DNA of 64,000 nucleotides from Coffea arabica (Eukaryota > Streptophyta > Magnoliopsida > Gentianales > Rubiaceae), in NCBI RefSeq assembly GCF_036785885.1, contig NC_092329.1, positions 7,564,001 through 7,628,000 of the forward strand, given 5' to 3'. Made by a program: the position numbers and the translations under genes. Under the pieces are notes generated by a model. That model worked only from the letters and a program-made list of their open reading frames with translations. It was not told the origin of the DNA and made no database searches. Shown one piece after another: positions 24,241-36,047 of this stretch (position 1 is the first letter of the stretch; the number at the start of each line of letters is the position of its first letter).

Positions 24241-24899
24241 AAACGCAATTAATTGAACAGCTCATTTTTCCCAGTGTTCTCTTTTCTGTTTATCATAATG
24301 TGAGGTTTGAAATCATTTTATTATTGTATTTTCATTGATTTTTGGAAGTACTTGTGCTTCAAACACATCATTAATGCTAGGACTTTGGTTTCAATAATTT
24401 CAAGCTCAACTAACAAACAGGAGAAATGCAGAACGGATCTGTTGTCCTACTCTTTCTACCAATTTCTGTTTCATTTTTTATTATATAATAGAAAATTAAA
24501 ACATACAACAAAAAATTCATTAAAAAATCACTTTATGCATTTTGATGTTATGAATTTGTTAAAGTTGTGTATTATTCAATTAATAATTATTGAATTTTAA
24601 GAAAATAAAAAAAATCAAAATATGATATTTATAAAGGAAAAATAGTAATATAATAAAAAGTGAGATAGGCATTGGCACAGTGAATATGACAGAAAATTCA
24701 TTACGAAAAAATGCTACTACTACTTAAAGTAGCTATGATGGGTTTGATGGATTAACTCCTCCCGATTAATTGGAGACGATTAATTCTCTTTCCATAGCAC
24801 TTTAGATAAGTATAATTATGATCTTATTTTTGAAAATCAAAACCATTAAATAACATACTTCCCCGTTTGTTTATGTTGTATACAAAAACTAGAATTAAG
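24241..24899. other. Intergenic AT-rich DNA, nothing recognised
   Basis: No gene or repeat structure is recognisable. The 97-codon frame at 24307-24600 is low-complexity, rich in Phe, Ile, Leu, Lys and Asn, as expected of AT-rich DNA. Confidence 0.5.
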
Positions 24900-26318
24900 T
24901 TGATAAATTGGGATAATTTCAGAAACCTCCCATGAGGTTTTTAACAACTTCATTGACCTCCCGTAAGGTTTTAAAAATGACATAAACCTCCCCTGAATTT
25001 ATAGTTGTAGTAACATGATCAGCCCATGTCAGAAAAATGAGCATCAAAAAAGTATTTTGAGAAGTGAGATGATATTTTTGTTCCACATATGCCCTTTTTG
25101 CTTATCCACAACTTGTATTAGTAAAAAAATGAAAAATATTAAAAGACATAAATAATTAGTAAATTCTAGTAGGTGTAACAGCAATTAGGAAAAGTGCAGT
25201 AGCAACAACTTGAAGTTTTAGTTTGCACCAATGTCTAGTGCAATGGCCATATTTTTAGTTTCTTTCAAAAGCATATAAACGGCTCAAGCAACTCAAGAAA
25301 TAATTTATTTTTTGTGTGATTATCTAATTTTGAGGTAATAAAAAATGGCAAGGCTGGAACAACCAAAGGCTATAGTTAACATGGTACTCATCATAAATAT
25401 CACACCAGGTGTTGTTTTTACATTCATCCAAATTGTAAAATTAATTGGATAAACTCTCATAACAAATGTAAAAGTGCCACGACACTGTACCAACCATTTT
25501 AAGTCTTTTCTGATTATATAAGAAGAAAACCAGTAGTACTTGTCAGTTGGATTATATTTGGAAGAAATGTATGACTTTTATTTGATGATTACTACTGTAA
25601 CTTTACTAAGAGATAATAAGCAACAACTTATTAGTTGAACACTTGAACTAGTTAGTAAGACAACACAAGTCACTTGACATTAGTTCAAAATTGCTATAAT
25701 TGTAGCAGTTGTAGTACTACTTAACTATTGCTGCAATCCAAGATAGTTTCAAAATGCCATTTGCCCCAAATGAATAAAGCAGACGGTGAGGATTGCAAAA
25801 CCAAATTTCATGACCATTGATTATTTGTCACTAATGCCAACCATATATAAAAAGCATGAGTGGGTAGCCATGCCAACCATAATCTCAATACCTGAGGGGA
25901 GCCATGCTTTTCTCTTTCTTTTCCCTCCATTTTTCTATCTTCTCCAAGCCTTCGTATAAAATTGTCCTTGTGTTGCACTTTGAAGTCATGTCCAATCACA
26001 AAAAATGGCGCCATATTGGTGCATCAATTAGTGTCATTTCTTAAGTGCAGTTACATTGGCTTATTAGAGATAGAACCATAGTTAATATCATTTAATTAGT
26101 TCATTTATTTAATGACCTAATTATATTTTTCCAGAAATTCATTTCTCATCAGCCTTTTATGCATTAGGGCAAAGCAGTAAATTCATTCCAAGTTACATCA
26201 GCAATGGGCTCCAAAATCAATTGAGGGGAGGTTAGTGTTATTTTTGAAACCTTAGGGGAGGTCAGTGAAATTGTTAGAAACCTCAAGGGAGGTTTGTGAA
26301 ATTATCCCTTGATAAATT
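24900..26318. mobile_element. Mutator-like non-autonomous element, GGGATAATTTCA family, copy A
   Basis: The element spans 24910-26308 (1399 bp). The left end GGGATAATTTCAGAAACCTC and the reverse complement of the right end GGGATAATTTCACAAACCTC match, and the inverted repeat continues for about 90 bp (the AGGTTTnTAACAA..TTCA.TGACCTCC region). It is flanked by identical 10-mers TTGATAAATT at 24900-24909 and 26309-26318, so the duplication is 9-10 bp. There is no transposase. A 68-codon minus-strand frame at 25808-26014 inside it is unrecognised. It is the largest of four long copies here. Confidence 0.88.
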
Positions 26319-27899
26319 TTGCTACTGGATCAAACTTTGCAACTTATGGCCTAATTTTAATTTATTTTGCATTGACCAAAAGATTTGTGCGACTTGAGAA
26401 GAAAGATTATTTGCCCAACTTCATTCTCAAGTTTCTTGATCTGCTTGCCAAATACAATTATGACCAAGCAGATTATGTCATAACAATTTATTGTATTTAT
26501 ATAGGAAAGAAAGTGGACGGATAATTGGAGAAGAAAATCAAGCAAAAGTGACTAATAATATGGTTTCTTGGCATTCAAACTACCTCGTGAGTTATCCCCT
26601 GAAATAAAGTTCCCTTTCAGGTAAAAAATGTAACAAATAATATCTTCACAGATAGTAACCTTTTTGTAACAAAGATGTTATATTAAATCAATATCTATGT
26701 GAAGCCATGTATATTTGTTATGTTACAATTATGTAGCAGTACATTGTTATTACTAATATTTTATTAAATTTATTTCTCTTCTCTAACACATATTCTTATC
26801 TTATGTATATAAACGTGCCTCGTATATATTTGTGCCTAAACTAGCTCATCTATATATGTGTGAATATAATTTTTGGATTTCTACAATTCTTGAAGGCATT
26901 TGCTGCATCATATATCATTTCAATTTTCGCATCATAATAGAGTACGGGAGTTTGTAAGTTGATATTTTTTAAGAGATAAGTGCGGTCCGAAAATAAGTTG
27001 TTCATGGAAAAGGAGTCCAAGCACAACAAAATAAAATCTATATCACCACTTAGTATGAAAAAAAGTTTTATCATCTGTTTCATGTAATGTTACTACAATT
27101 TCACATTGAAAAAAAAAAAAAAAACCGCATTTCAACCTTGCCCATAATCATATGTGCAAATTAGCATAACTTATTTACAATGATGACTAGGAACTTTGTC
27201 TATTACTGCATGAGATGGATGTATTACGAGGTTAATTGCAATAATCCTTGTGAACTTATGCATGAATTGCAGTTTGCCCCCTCAATTATTGCAGTGGGAA
27301 CTTTGTCCCATATTTAATGCTTCTTGGCAAACCCTCATGGATATTCTTTTGGTTAGTTTCCATATGATATTTCATTGTTCCGTTTCTGCTCTTTTGTAAT
27401 TTCTTTTCTTATTATTATTATTATTTTTTTATCATTGTTCCTTCCTTTTTTTTTTTTTTTTGTGGCAAAGTTCCCGTTTTTACTGTGCTAGGTATTTATT
27501 GTTGGTCAAGTTTTTCTCTCACTTCCCTCTATGAAGCATGTAAAGGTCACGATAAATTTGTCTTCTATACTTGCATGGAGTGCCATTTAAGCTGTTTTAC
27601 GTAAAAAGGCTATTTTAAACCATGCAACAAAAGGTAGAAATTGAATTATAACGGTTCCTTGGAGTATATATTGCATATGACTAAGACAGTAAAAAACAGT
27701 GAAAGATTTTCAAATTTTCAGTTTTAAAAAATTCACCAGAGTAATTTTTTTTTTCTGCTCCAGTTACATAGAAAGAAGCCTGCATATAAATTCTTGATTA
27801 TGCGTCTATTACTTAGGAAGAGGCATATAAATGTCACATAAAATTTGCCTTCTACGCATGTATTATATACCCTTCAAGTTGATTTAAATAAGTTCATCT
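26319..27899. other. Intergenic AT-rich DNA
   Basis: No gene is recognisable. There are homopolymer runs (A at 27110-27123, T at 27448-27462). The copia element inserted at the right end of this stretch. Confidence 0.5.
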
Positions 27900-28401
27900 T
27901 GTTGAATTCAAAGCCAAGCCTCAATTGATGACTTTTTCAAGCCAAAATTGAGGACTTTGAATTCTTTGGCCTAAATTTCTAAATCCCACATCGGTTAAGT
28001 TTAACATTTGAGAGGTTGTTTGAGAACTATAAATAGCTCTCAAACAAACCAATTCAAGTACACCAAGCAAGAGCCAATAACTTGCTTTCTTCTCTCTCTT
28101 TGTAATATTTCTTCTAGTGAAATATTAAATTGTCGGTAGTGTCCGAGGACGTAGGCAAATTAGCCGAACCTCGTTAAATTCTGGTGTTCTATTTTATTGT
28201 CTATTTAGTAGCTATATTTGTAGGTATATTTGTAGTGAGTTATTGTGCAATTAAGTGCATATATAGGTGATTCTGTCTAGGAAATTGGTACTTAAGCAGG
28301 CCAGTGTGTCTCACCAAATATTTCCTGGGAATTACCATTTTGCAATTTTAGGTACAATAATTTACTCGTTATACCTTAACTTTGGTAGGGCTTCCGCAAC
28401 A
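27900..28401 (+). repeat. 5' LTR of the copia element
   Basis: It carries the element promoter: TATAAATAG at 28028-28036. Upstream is the CCCACATCGGTTAAGTTT block. It ends in CAACA directly before the tRNA primer site. Confidence 0.95.
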
Positions 28402-28531
28402 ATTGGTATCAGAGCTCGAGGTTTCTTAGTATGCTCTGTGGTTGCAGCATGGTCTGATCTTCCACATCAGAAAAGATTTCTTGGGCTATTGTTACTCTAC
28501 ATTTAGGAGCTACTAAATATAATTTGTAGAG

Positions 28532-31500
28532 ATGGCCGAAAGTAGATCTTCATCTACAATGCAAGCATCAACAAGCTCGTCATTATCTATTATGGCGAGA
28601 AATGTTATGACGAATACAAAATTAAATGTGGAGACATTTGATGGTACCGGTCATTTCGGCATGTGGCAAAGTGAGATTCTAGACGCGCTCTTTAATCAAG
28701 GTCTAGACATTGCCATCGAAAAAGAGAAACCAGAAGAGATTGAAGAGAAGGAATGGAGGACGCTAAATCGTTTAGCGTGTGGTACAATTCGATCGTGTCT
28801 TTCAAGGGAACAAAAATATGTGTTCTCAAAAGAAACCTCTGCAAATAAATTATGGACTGGATTGGAGGAGAAGTTCTTGAAGAAAAATTGTCAGAACAGG
28901 CTCAACATGAAGAAGCGTTTATTTCGCTTCACTTATGTTCCTGGCACAACTCTAAGTGATCACATCACTAATTTCAATCAGTTAATCACTGATCTGATGA
29001 ATTTAGATGTGACATTTGAAGACGAAGATTTGGCTCTCATGTTGTTGGGATCTCTTCCTGAGGAGTTTGAGCATCTTGAAACAACTCTACTCCATGGGAA
29101 AGCTGAGGTGTCCCTCAGTGAAGTTAGCTCTGCCCTGTACAGCTATGAGCTCAGAAGAAAAGACAAGCAAAATAGCAGAGATGGAGCAGCAGAAGCTCTG
29201 GTAACTAGAGGACGCTCACAAAACCAGAGAAAGGGGACGAGAAGAAGATCCAAGTCAAGAGCCAGACTAAGTAAAGATGAGTGTGCCTTTTGCAGAGAGA
29301 AAGGGCACTGGAAGAAGGACTGTCCAAAACTGAAGGGTAGACCTGACAAAGAAAAAGCTGTTGCGGATTCAAATGTATCTGAGTGCATTGATCAAAACTC
29401 AGATTTTTCATTAGCTGTCATGCCTACTGGTCATTCTAGTACATGGCTATTGGACTCAGGTTGTAGCCATCATATGACGTCCAATAGAGAATGGTTCTTT
29501 GATTTCAAGGAAAAAGAAGGTGGAGTCGTTTACACGGCAGATGAGACCACATTAGCAACAAATGGGGTTGGTTCAATTCGGCTGAGGAATCAGGATGGAT
29601 CAATTAAGATTCTAACTGATGTCCGATATGTGCCAGAATTGAAAAAGAACCTCATTTCTGTGGGAGTACTAGAATCAATGGGCTACAAGGTGTCGGCATA
29701 TAATGGAGTGATGAAAATCATTTCAGGTGCATTGGTGCTGGTGAAAGGAATCCGGAAAAATAATAACTTGTATTACTATCAAGGTAATGCAGTTGTTGGA
29801 GTAGCGGCCGTGGCTTCCAGTGATGATCGAGAATTGAAAGTAACCAGATTATGGCATATGCGCTTAGGGCATGCCGGAGAAAAATCTTTGAATCTTCTGA
29901 TGAATCAAGGACTATTAAAAGGAGCCAGTGTTTGCAAGTTAGATTTTTGCGAGCATTGTGTCAAAGGAAAGCAGACAAGGGTAAAATTTGGCACTGCAAT
30001 TCACGATACCAAGGGTATTTTGGATTATGTGCACTCTGATGTGTGGGGACCTTCCAAAACAACTTCTTTGGGAAGCAAGAATTATTTTGTTACCTTTGTC
30101 GATGACTTCTCTCGAAGAGTATGGGTGTATACTATGAAGGCGAAAAGTGAAGTATTGGGAATTTTCATCAAGTGGAAAAAGATGGTGGAAACTCAAACAG
30201 AAAGAAAGATCAAACGCCTTCGAACAGACAACGGAGGTGAATACACTAGTGATCCGTTCATGGAGGTCTGTGAAAATGAAGGCATTGTTCGGCACTTCAC
30301 AGTCAGAGATACACCACAGCAAAACGGGGTGGCAGAGCGTATGAACCGGACATTGGTGGAGAAAGTTCGGTGTATGTTGTCCAATGCTGAGTTGGGCAGA
30401 CAATTTTGGGCTGAGGCTTTAGCATATGCAAATCACCTCGTTAATCGCTTACCATCAACTGCTATTGGCGGCAAAACGCCATTAGAGAAATGGTCGGGAA
30501 AACCTGCTACAGATTATGATTCCTTACATGTGTTTGGTTCTACTGTATATTATCATGTTAAAGAATCAAAGTTGGATCCAAGGGCGAAGAAGGCGCTCTT
30601 TATGGGGATCACAACAGGCATTAAAGGTTATCGCCTTTGGTGTCCCGAAACGAAAAAGATAGTTTTCAGCAGGGATGTCACCTTTGATGAATCTACCATG
30701 TTAACAAAGGTAGATGTACAGCAGAATGATAGTACTCCCCAACAGGTGGAGAGCACTCCTAAGCAGATGGAGTTTGAAAGAAGCATTATCAGACCAGCAG
30801 TGGATATCGGAGTAGATGAAAGGACTCCTATGGTAGAAGAAGAATCAACTGAAGAAAATGTTCCAGTTGAAGAACTTTCACAGCAACATGAATCAATTGC
30901 AACCAGTAGGCCAAAGAGGACAATCAGAAAACCTGCTCGTTTTGCTGATATAGTGGCCTATGCATCCCCAACCATAAATGTTGATATTCCTGCCACTTTC
31001 AATGAAACAGCTCAAAGTTCGGATAAAGAAAAGTGGAGGATTGCAATGGATGAAGAAATACATTCCCTTCATAAGAATCAAACATGGAGGCTAACCAGTC
31101 TTCCAAAGGGAAAGAAGGCAATCGGATGCAAGTGGGTATATGCAAAGAAGGAAGGATTTCCTGACAAGTCTGGAGTTCGCTACAAAGCAAGATTGGTGGC
31201 TAAAGGCTACGCTCAGAAGGAGGGAATTGATTACAACGAAGTGTTTTCTCCAGTCGTGAAACATTCCTCCATCAGAATTTTATTGGCTTTGGTAGCACAA
31301 TTGGATCTGGAACTTGTCCAATTAGATGTAAAAACTGCGTTTTTACATGGTGACTTGGAAGAGGAAATCTACATGACTCAGCCAGAAGGATTCAAAGTTG
31401 CTGGTAAAGAAAAGATGGTATGCAAGCTTGACAAATCGTTGTATGGATTGAAGCAGTCTCCAAGACAGTGGTATAAGCGATTTGACAAGTTTATGATGGG

Positions 31501-32575
31501 GCAAAGGTACACAAGAAGCAAATATGATGATTGTGTATATTTGCGCAAGCTACGAGATGGATCCTACATATATCTTCTTCTTTATGTTGATGATATGTTG
31601 ATAGCTTCCAAGGATCAAGGTGAGATTGAAAAATTGAAATCTCATTTGAGTCGGGAGTTTGAAATGAAGGATCTCGGCGAAACCAAGAAAATTCTCGGCA
31701 TGGAGATAAGTAGAGATAGAAGATTGGGGAGGCTTTATTTGACACAGAAAGAGTATCTTAGTAAAGTATTAAAGAGGTTTGGTATGAATGAAAAGACTAA
31801 ACCTGTTAGTACTCCACTTGCTCCTCATTTCAAGTTTAGTGCATCGTTATCTCCAAAGAATGATGCAGAACGAGAATATATGGCAAAGGTACCGTATGCA
31901 AATGCGGTGGGTAGCTTGATGTATGCTATGGTGTGTACAAGGCCCGACATTTCACAAGCAGTTGGAGTTGTGAGCAGGTACATGCATGATCCTGGCAAGG
32001 AGCATTGGCAAGCTGTGAAATGGATTTTACGGTATATTTTGAACACCGTAGATGTTGGATTAGTATTTGAGCGGGATGAGAAGATTGGTCAAGGCGTAGT
32101 TGGATATTGTGATTCCGACTACGCAGGAGATCAAGATACACGTCGATCAACGACTGGGTATGTTTTTACACTTGCTAAGGCACCAGTCAGTTGGAGGTCT
32201 ACCTTACAGTCAACAGTTGCTTTGTCTACTACAGAGGCGGAGTATATGGCAGTTACGGAAGCTGTTAAGGAAGCAATTTGGCTTCATGGATTGCTTGATG
32301 AATTGGAAATTGGACAGAAGTCTATCAAAGTTCATTGTGATAGTCAGAGTGCTATTCATTTAGCAAAGAACCAAGTTTATCATGCAAGGACGAAGCATAT
32401 CGACGTACGGTATCATTTTGTGAGGAAGATTTTGGAAGATAGTACGATACTACTTCAAAAGATTCAGACCAAGGAGAATCCTGCTGATATGCTTACGAAG
32501 GTTGTGACAACTATCAAATTCCAACATTGTTTGAATTTGATAAATGTTGTGCACGACTTGAAGATTGGCGCTTGA
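28532..32575 (+). CDS. Copia gag-pol polyprotein
   Basis: Single frame of 1347 aa encoding all functions in copia order. Gag (UBN2-type) covers about residues 30-210, followed by a CCHC zinc knuckle (CAFCREKGHWKKDC, about 251-264). The aspartic protease has the active site LLDSGCSHH (about 306). The integrase has the HMRLGH pre-domain and a catalytic triad in HSDVWGP (about 502), RTDNGGEY (about 565) and NGVAERMN (about 602). The reverse transcriptase contains YVDDMLIAS (about 1017). RNase H begins near CDSDYAGDQ (about 1192) and includes STTEAEYMA. There is no frameshift or stop, and every catalytic residue I can check is present. The most similar family I recall is tobacco Tnt1. Integrase before reverse transcriptase proves copia, not gypsy. 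Confidence 0.97.
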   Translation: MAESRSSSTMQASTSSSLSIMARNVMTNTKLNVETFDGTGHFGMWQSEILDALFNQGLDIAIEKEKPEEIEEKEWRTLNRLACGTIRSCLSREQKYVFSKETSANKLWTGLEEKFLKKNCQNRLNMKKRLFRFTYVPGTTLSDHITNFNQLITDLMNLDVTFEDEDLALMLLGSLPEEFEHLETTLLHGKAEVSLSEVSSALYSYELRRKDKQNSRDGAAEALVTRGRSQNQRKGTRRRSKSRARLSKDECAFCREKGHWKKDCPKLKGRPDKEKAVADSNVSECIDQNSDFSLAVMPTGHSSTWLLDSGCSHHMTSNREWFFDFKEKEGGVVYTADETTLATNGVGSIRLRNQDGSIKILTDVRYVPELKKNLISVGVLESMGYKVSAYNGVMKIISGALVLVKGIRKNNNLYYYQGNAVVGVAAVASSDDRELKVTRLWHMRLGHAGEKSLNLLMNQGLLKGASVCKLDFCEHCVKGKQTRVKFGTAIHDTKGILDYVHSDVWGPSKTTSLGSKNYFVTFVDDFSRRVWVYTMKAKSEVLGIFIKWKKMVETQTERKIKRLRTDNGGEYTSDPFMEVCENEGIVRHFTVRDTPQQNGVAERMNRTLVEKVRCMLSNAELGRQFWAEALAYANHLVNRLPSTAIGGKTPLEKWSGKPATDYDSLHVFGSTVYYHVKESKLDPRAKKALFMGITTGIKGYRLWCPETKKIVFSRDVTFDESTMLTKVDVQQNDSTPQQVESTPKQMEFERSIIRPAVDIGVDERTPMVEEESTEENVPVEELSQQHESIATSRPKRTIRKPARFADIVAYASPTINVDIPATFNETAQSSDKEKWRIAMDEEIHSLHKNQTWRLTSLPKGKKAIGCKWVYAKKEGFPDKSGVRYKARLVAKGYAQKEGIDYNEVFSPVVKHSSIRILLALVAQLDLELVQLDVKTAFLHGDLEEEIYMTQPEGFKVAGKEKMVCKLDKSLYGLKQSPRQWYKRFDKFMMGQRYTRSKYDDCVYLRKLRDGSYIYLLLYVDDMLIASKDQGEIEKLKSHLSREFEMKDLGETKKILGMEISRDRRLGRLYLTQKEYLSKVLKRFGMNEKTKPVSTPLAPHFKFSASLSPKNDAEREYMAKVPYANAVGSLMYAMVCTRPDISQAVGVVSRYMHDPGKEHWQAVKWILRYILNTVDVGLVFERDEKIGQGVVGYCDSDYAGDQDTRRSTTGYVFTLAKAPVSWRSTLQSTVALSTTEAEYMAVTEAVKEAIWLHGLLDELEIGQKSIKVHCDSQSAIHLAKNQVYHARTKHIDVRYHFVRKILEDSTILLQKIQTKENPADMLTKVVTTIKFQHCLNLINVVHDLKIGA

Positions 32576-32661
32576 CAACGCATTTGAAGACACCACCGAA
32601 TTTGAGGGAAAAAAAAATTTGTATTTTTGGTGGGATTAGAAATTATGCCAAGGTGGAGATT

Positions 32662-33163
32662 TGTTGAATTCAAAGCCAAGCCTCAATTGATGACTTTTTC
32701 AAGCCAAAATTGAGGACTTTGAATTCTTTGGCCTAAATTTCTAAATCCCACATCGGTTAAGTTTAACATTTGAGAGGTTGTTTGAGAACTATAAATAGCT
32801 CTCAAACAAACCAATTCAAGTACACCAAGCAAGAGCCAATAACTTGCTTTCTTCTCTCTCTTTGTAATATTTCTTCTAGTGAAATATTAAATTGTCGGTA
32901 GTGTCCGAGGACGTAGGCAAATTAGCCGAACCTCGTTAAATTCTGGTGTTCTATTTTATTGTCTATTTAGTAGCTATATTTGTAGGTATATTTGTAGTGA
33001 GTTATTGTGCAATTAAGTGCATATATAGGTGATTCTGTCTAGGAAATTGGTACTTAAGCAGGCCAGTGTGCCTCACCAAATATTTCCTGGGAATTACCAT
33101 TTTGCAATTTTAGATACAATAATTTACTCGTTATACCTTAACTTTGGTAGGGCTTCCGCAACA
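32662..33163 (+). repeat. 3' LTR of the copia element
   Basis: It is identical to the 5' LTR except for about two bases (GTGTGTCTC versus GTGTGCCTC, and TTTTAGGTAC versus TTTTAGATAC). It provides the 3' end and polyadenylation region of the element RNA. Confidence 0.95.
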
Positions 33164-33168
33164 CATCT

Positions 33169-33693
33169 TTGGTGTCATATAAAAGGGGAAATTTTTGAAC
33201 AGATATATACAATGGTTTTTTTTTTTTTTTTTTTTTTTGCAAGTCAATCAACTTCTATACTATTCTTAAGGAAGGACCGACCTAATGGAACAAGAGTGGT
33301 CAGAGAGAGTGGTTCCGACCTTTAGAAATATACAACGTTAATAGATGACAAAACCATAAAATTAAAGAATATGTTCCTTTAGTTTTTGTTCTTTCCTTCC
33401 TTTTTTTTTTTTTTTTTTCCTTTCCTTTCCCGAAAAGCGAAAATGCAACACAAGACCACCCTGACTCCAGATAGTAACTTGGAGAACAAACAAATTAACT
33501 ATATTCCCAGAATTAATCACTCCAAAACTATGTACATTACCTGGAATCATCAATTTACATGCTGTGCCAGCCCGGGTACACTAAAACAATGTATCAGCAT
33601 GTATCAACACGTTTAATGATAAGCGAAGACATGTGGTGACTTGCAAAACTCTGATAAATTCTTCCTCAAACCTCTTACAAACACAGTCCTTAT
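33169..33693. other. Spacer with poly-T runs between the copia element and MYB
   Basis: It should include the MYB 3' UTR (minus strand). Long T runs lie at 33214-33238 and 33401-33418. No gene. Confidence 0.5.
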
Positions 33694-34977
33694 CTAAGAT
33701 ATATCATGCAGGAAAGGATCATCGAAAAGTAGCTCGGACCAATAGGAGGAAGATCCTTCGACGTTGCTGGAGGTGCTGCTAGCATCCCCTATATTGCTTA
33801 TCGAGGTTTCAGTCAGAGGTGGAAGTGTAGAAGAAGAATCAGGAGAAGGAAGAATCCAGGAAGAGTTAGGTGTATTGTCTCCTTGGCTGACCCTTGTGAA
33901 ATTTGGAATGCGTACAACTTCATCATTATTCAAATGTGTTTGGAAATGGAAAGGGACTTGTGGGTCTGGAATATTAGGAGCATTTGAGGTGATGGGCTGG
34001 TGGAGCAGTTGAGAATTAGCAATATTTTCAATCGAAACTGATGGTGGTTGATTTTCAAAGTCGGACAAATTCAGACTTGGAATTTCTCTAATCTGAGGAA
34101 TCGAACTGATCGAATTAACTGTTCCCAAGTCGCCGGGGTTGAAATGGCTGTTTGAACTAGTTGTCATTGAAGGGGAAGTTTGGAGGAGACATTGCAAATA
34201 TTGAATCTTAGCCAATTGAACCGCTTCTGCTTGTAACCTCGCAGCATGTTCTTCCAACTGATGATGCTCAAGTATATTTGCTAAGGCTATGAGATTAGGC
34301 AAACTTGAAAACAGGTCAGTTCTTGGTTGATGAGTCATCGGATCATATCCCATTTGGATCAGTTTCTTCTTCAAATGAGTGTTCCAAAAATTCTTGATTT
34401 CATTATCTGTGCGACCTGCCAGGTGCGTTGCAATTGCTGACCACCTTTCAATGGAAATTTTTACGATCGTTAAGATCATCAAAAGAAGGAGAAAAGAATA
34501 AAAAGGACTAGAAAATGTTCTGAAATAAAATTGACGTACAAATTTAGGCTAATGATAATTAGCTTACTACGGAATAAATGACATAGATAACGAGGGTGAA
34601 GAGATAATTACTTGTTTCCTAGGATGGAATGGAGATGAAGAATTGTCTGTTCTTCCTCTTGTGAAAATTTTCCTCTCTTGATATCAGGCCTCAAGTAATT
34701 AGTCCACCTCAGCCTACAACTTTTGCCACATCTGTTTAGACCTGCAAAGAGGATGAATAATTCAGAAGAATACCAGCTTGATCATGGCATGCATGGGGAT
34801 GATTAATCAAACTAGTGGTTGTGAGTTTTGATCATAACCTATACCTGCAAGCTTGGGAAGGGCTCTCCAACTGCCATGGCCATGTTTTTGGATGTAATCG
34901 ATGAGTTTCTCATCTTCTTCAGGAGTCCAGGGACCTTTCTTGAGGCCATTTTCATCACAGCAGGGAGACCTTCCCAT
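33694..34977 (-). CDS. R2R3-MYB transcription factor, MYB9/MYB107-like (subgroup 10)
   Basis: Nuclear DNA-binding activator. In Arabidopsis MYB9 and MYB107 switch on suberin genes in the seed coat. Three exons: 34845-34977, 34612-34741 and 33694-34444, with the standard R2R3-MYB intron positions (G|GLNRC and N-K|WSAIA) and matching phases, giving 337 aa. R2 contains [17 protein letters not shown]...[20 protein letters not shown]3 contains [18 protein letters not shown]...[20 protein letters not shown]. Subgroup evidence is [19 protein letters not shown] then [14 protein letters not shown] and a [14 protein letters not shown] helix, as in MYB107. The rest is Ser/Asn/Pro-rich with an acidic aromatic end ([16 protein letters not shown]), probably the activation domain. 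The gene is intact. Neighbouring MYB subgroups 11 and 24 are the alternatives. Confidence 0.95.
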
Positions 34978-35073
34978 TGTTGCAATATTTCCTCTCTTTT
35001 TTTTCTTTTTCTTTTTTTTTGTGGGTTATGGGAAAGCTTGCTTCTTTGCTCAACCGAAGGTGGGCAAGATTAG

Positions 35074-35081
35074 TATTTATA
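35074..35081 (-). promoter_or_regulatory. Likely TATA box of the MYB gene
   Basis: TATAAATA on the minus strand, about 97 bp upstream of the MYB start codon, within the expected range for a plant core promoter. The leader just upstream of the ATG is very A/G-rich on the coding strand (34998-35020). Confidence 0.6.
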
Positions 35082-36047
35082 CAAGTTTCAGTCTTCAATT
35101 TACTATTATTTTTCTCAATTCGAGAAAGGGACAAAACTAGCAGATGTGACACTTCCTCTAATTGGGCGACATAAGCAATGTCGTAACAATAAGACAAAAT
35201 ATTATGCCTTAATCCAATTTGTCTAATTTACAATACTAGAAATTCAGAAATCAAAATCAGGACATGACAAATAAAAATGGTGAGGTTTGTGGCCGGAGGC
35301 TTATTCATTGTTCATCCATCTCCAGCACAACTTTAGAAGACCATACAGGAAACTAAAAATTTATTGAAACTTGCCCAGAGGTATGATTTGTGTTAATAGA
35401 TAATTTATGAATTTTCTGCAAGAAGCACCAAAAACCAGTGATAAAAGAAATCAGAATTTTTCTTTCATTTCAGAGGCAGTATTTTGATTTGCAACTAATG
35501 ACATTACATATATCCCAAATGAAATTGTTGAAGTTATATGTCAAACAACATGGATGGTGGATAGTTAGTTCCCGATCGATCATGGGGATGTAAGGCCATA
35601 TACGTACCCAATAGAAGCTCAATTTATCATTTCATGAAATTTATCAGAACAAGTTTCGTTCCATACGATGTCTTCCCAAATCATAGAATAATAAGGAATT
35701 CAACATGTACATATGAACATAAGATTCTCCAAAAATGATTTTATAGTTACGTCAATAACAATATGTAAACCAAGTGGATTTGGTTAGGAAATTAACGATA
35801 TTTAACTCGTTAAATTTGACTAGCAAGTCACTAAAATGAATCTTAAATAAATTATTCTACTACGATTCTTTAATTAATTAGACTGCTGTCGGTTATCAGT
35901 ATACAATAACCTAGGCAATGATTCATAGTCACTACCAATTATCCATTGAGCTAGAAAATTTCGGTGAACTTTTAGCATAGGTGTGATAGAAACACGCCAA
36001 AACTGCAGATATCCAAGGTACATCGAAATAAAAAAAAAAAAAAAAAA
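35082..36047. other. MYB upstream region
   Basis: No gene. It probably contains the MYB promoter. It ends in an A run (36030-36047) directly before the next transposon. Confidence 0.5.

Larger units (their letters stand above)
27900..33163 (+). mobile_element. Intact Ty1/copia LTR retrotransposon (Tnt1-like)
   Basis: The 5' LTR is 27900-28401 and the 3' LTR 32662-33163, each 502 bp, starting TGTTG and ending CAACA. I count only two substitutions between them (both in the last 110 bp). A 5-bp target duplication CATCT flanks the element (27895-27899 and 33164-33168). The primer site TGGTATCAGAGC (28405-28416) matches initiator tRNA-Met, and the polypurine tract AAGGTGGAGATT ends at 32661. One uninterrupted polyprotein frame fills the interior. 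All parts needed for autonomous copying are present, so this is a young and possibly still active element. At typical plant rates the LTR difference implies well under a million years (inference). Confidence 0.97.

Noticed and set aside
24307-24600. 97-codon plus-strand frame
   Set aside because: Composition is that of AT-rich non-coding DNA; no motif.
28267-28506. 79-codon frame, and its twin at 33029-33325
   Set aside because: Both lie in the duplicated LTR sequence and differ only in the flank; they are by-products of the LTR repeat, not genes.
29143-32679. Many 60-150 codon frames on both strands inside the copia element
   Set aside because: They are shadow frames of the single 1347-codon polyprotein.
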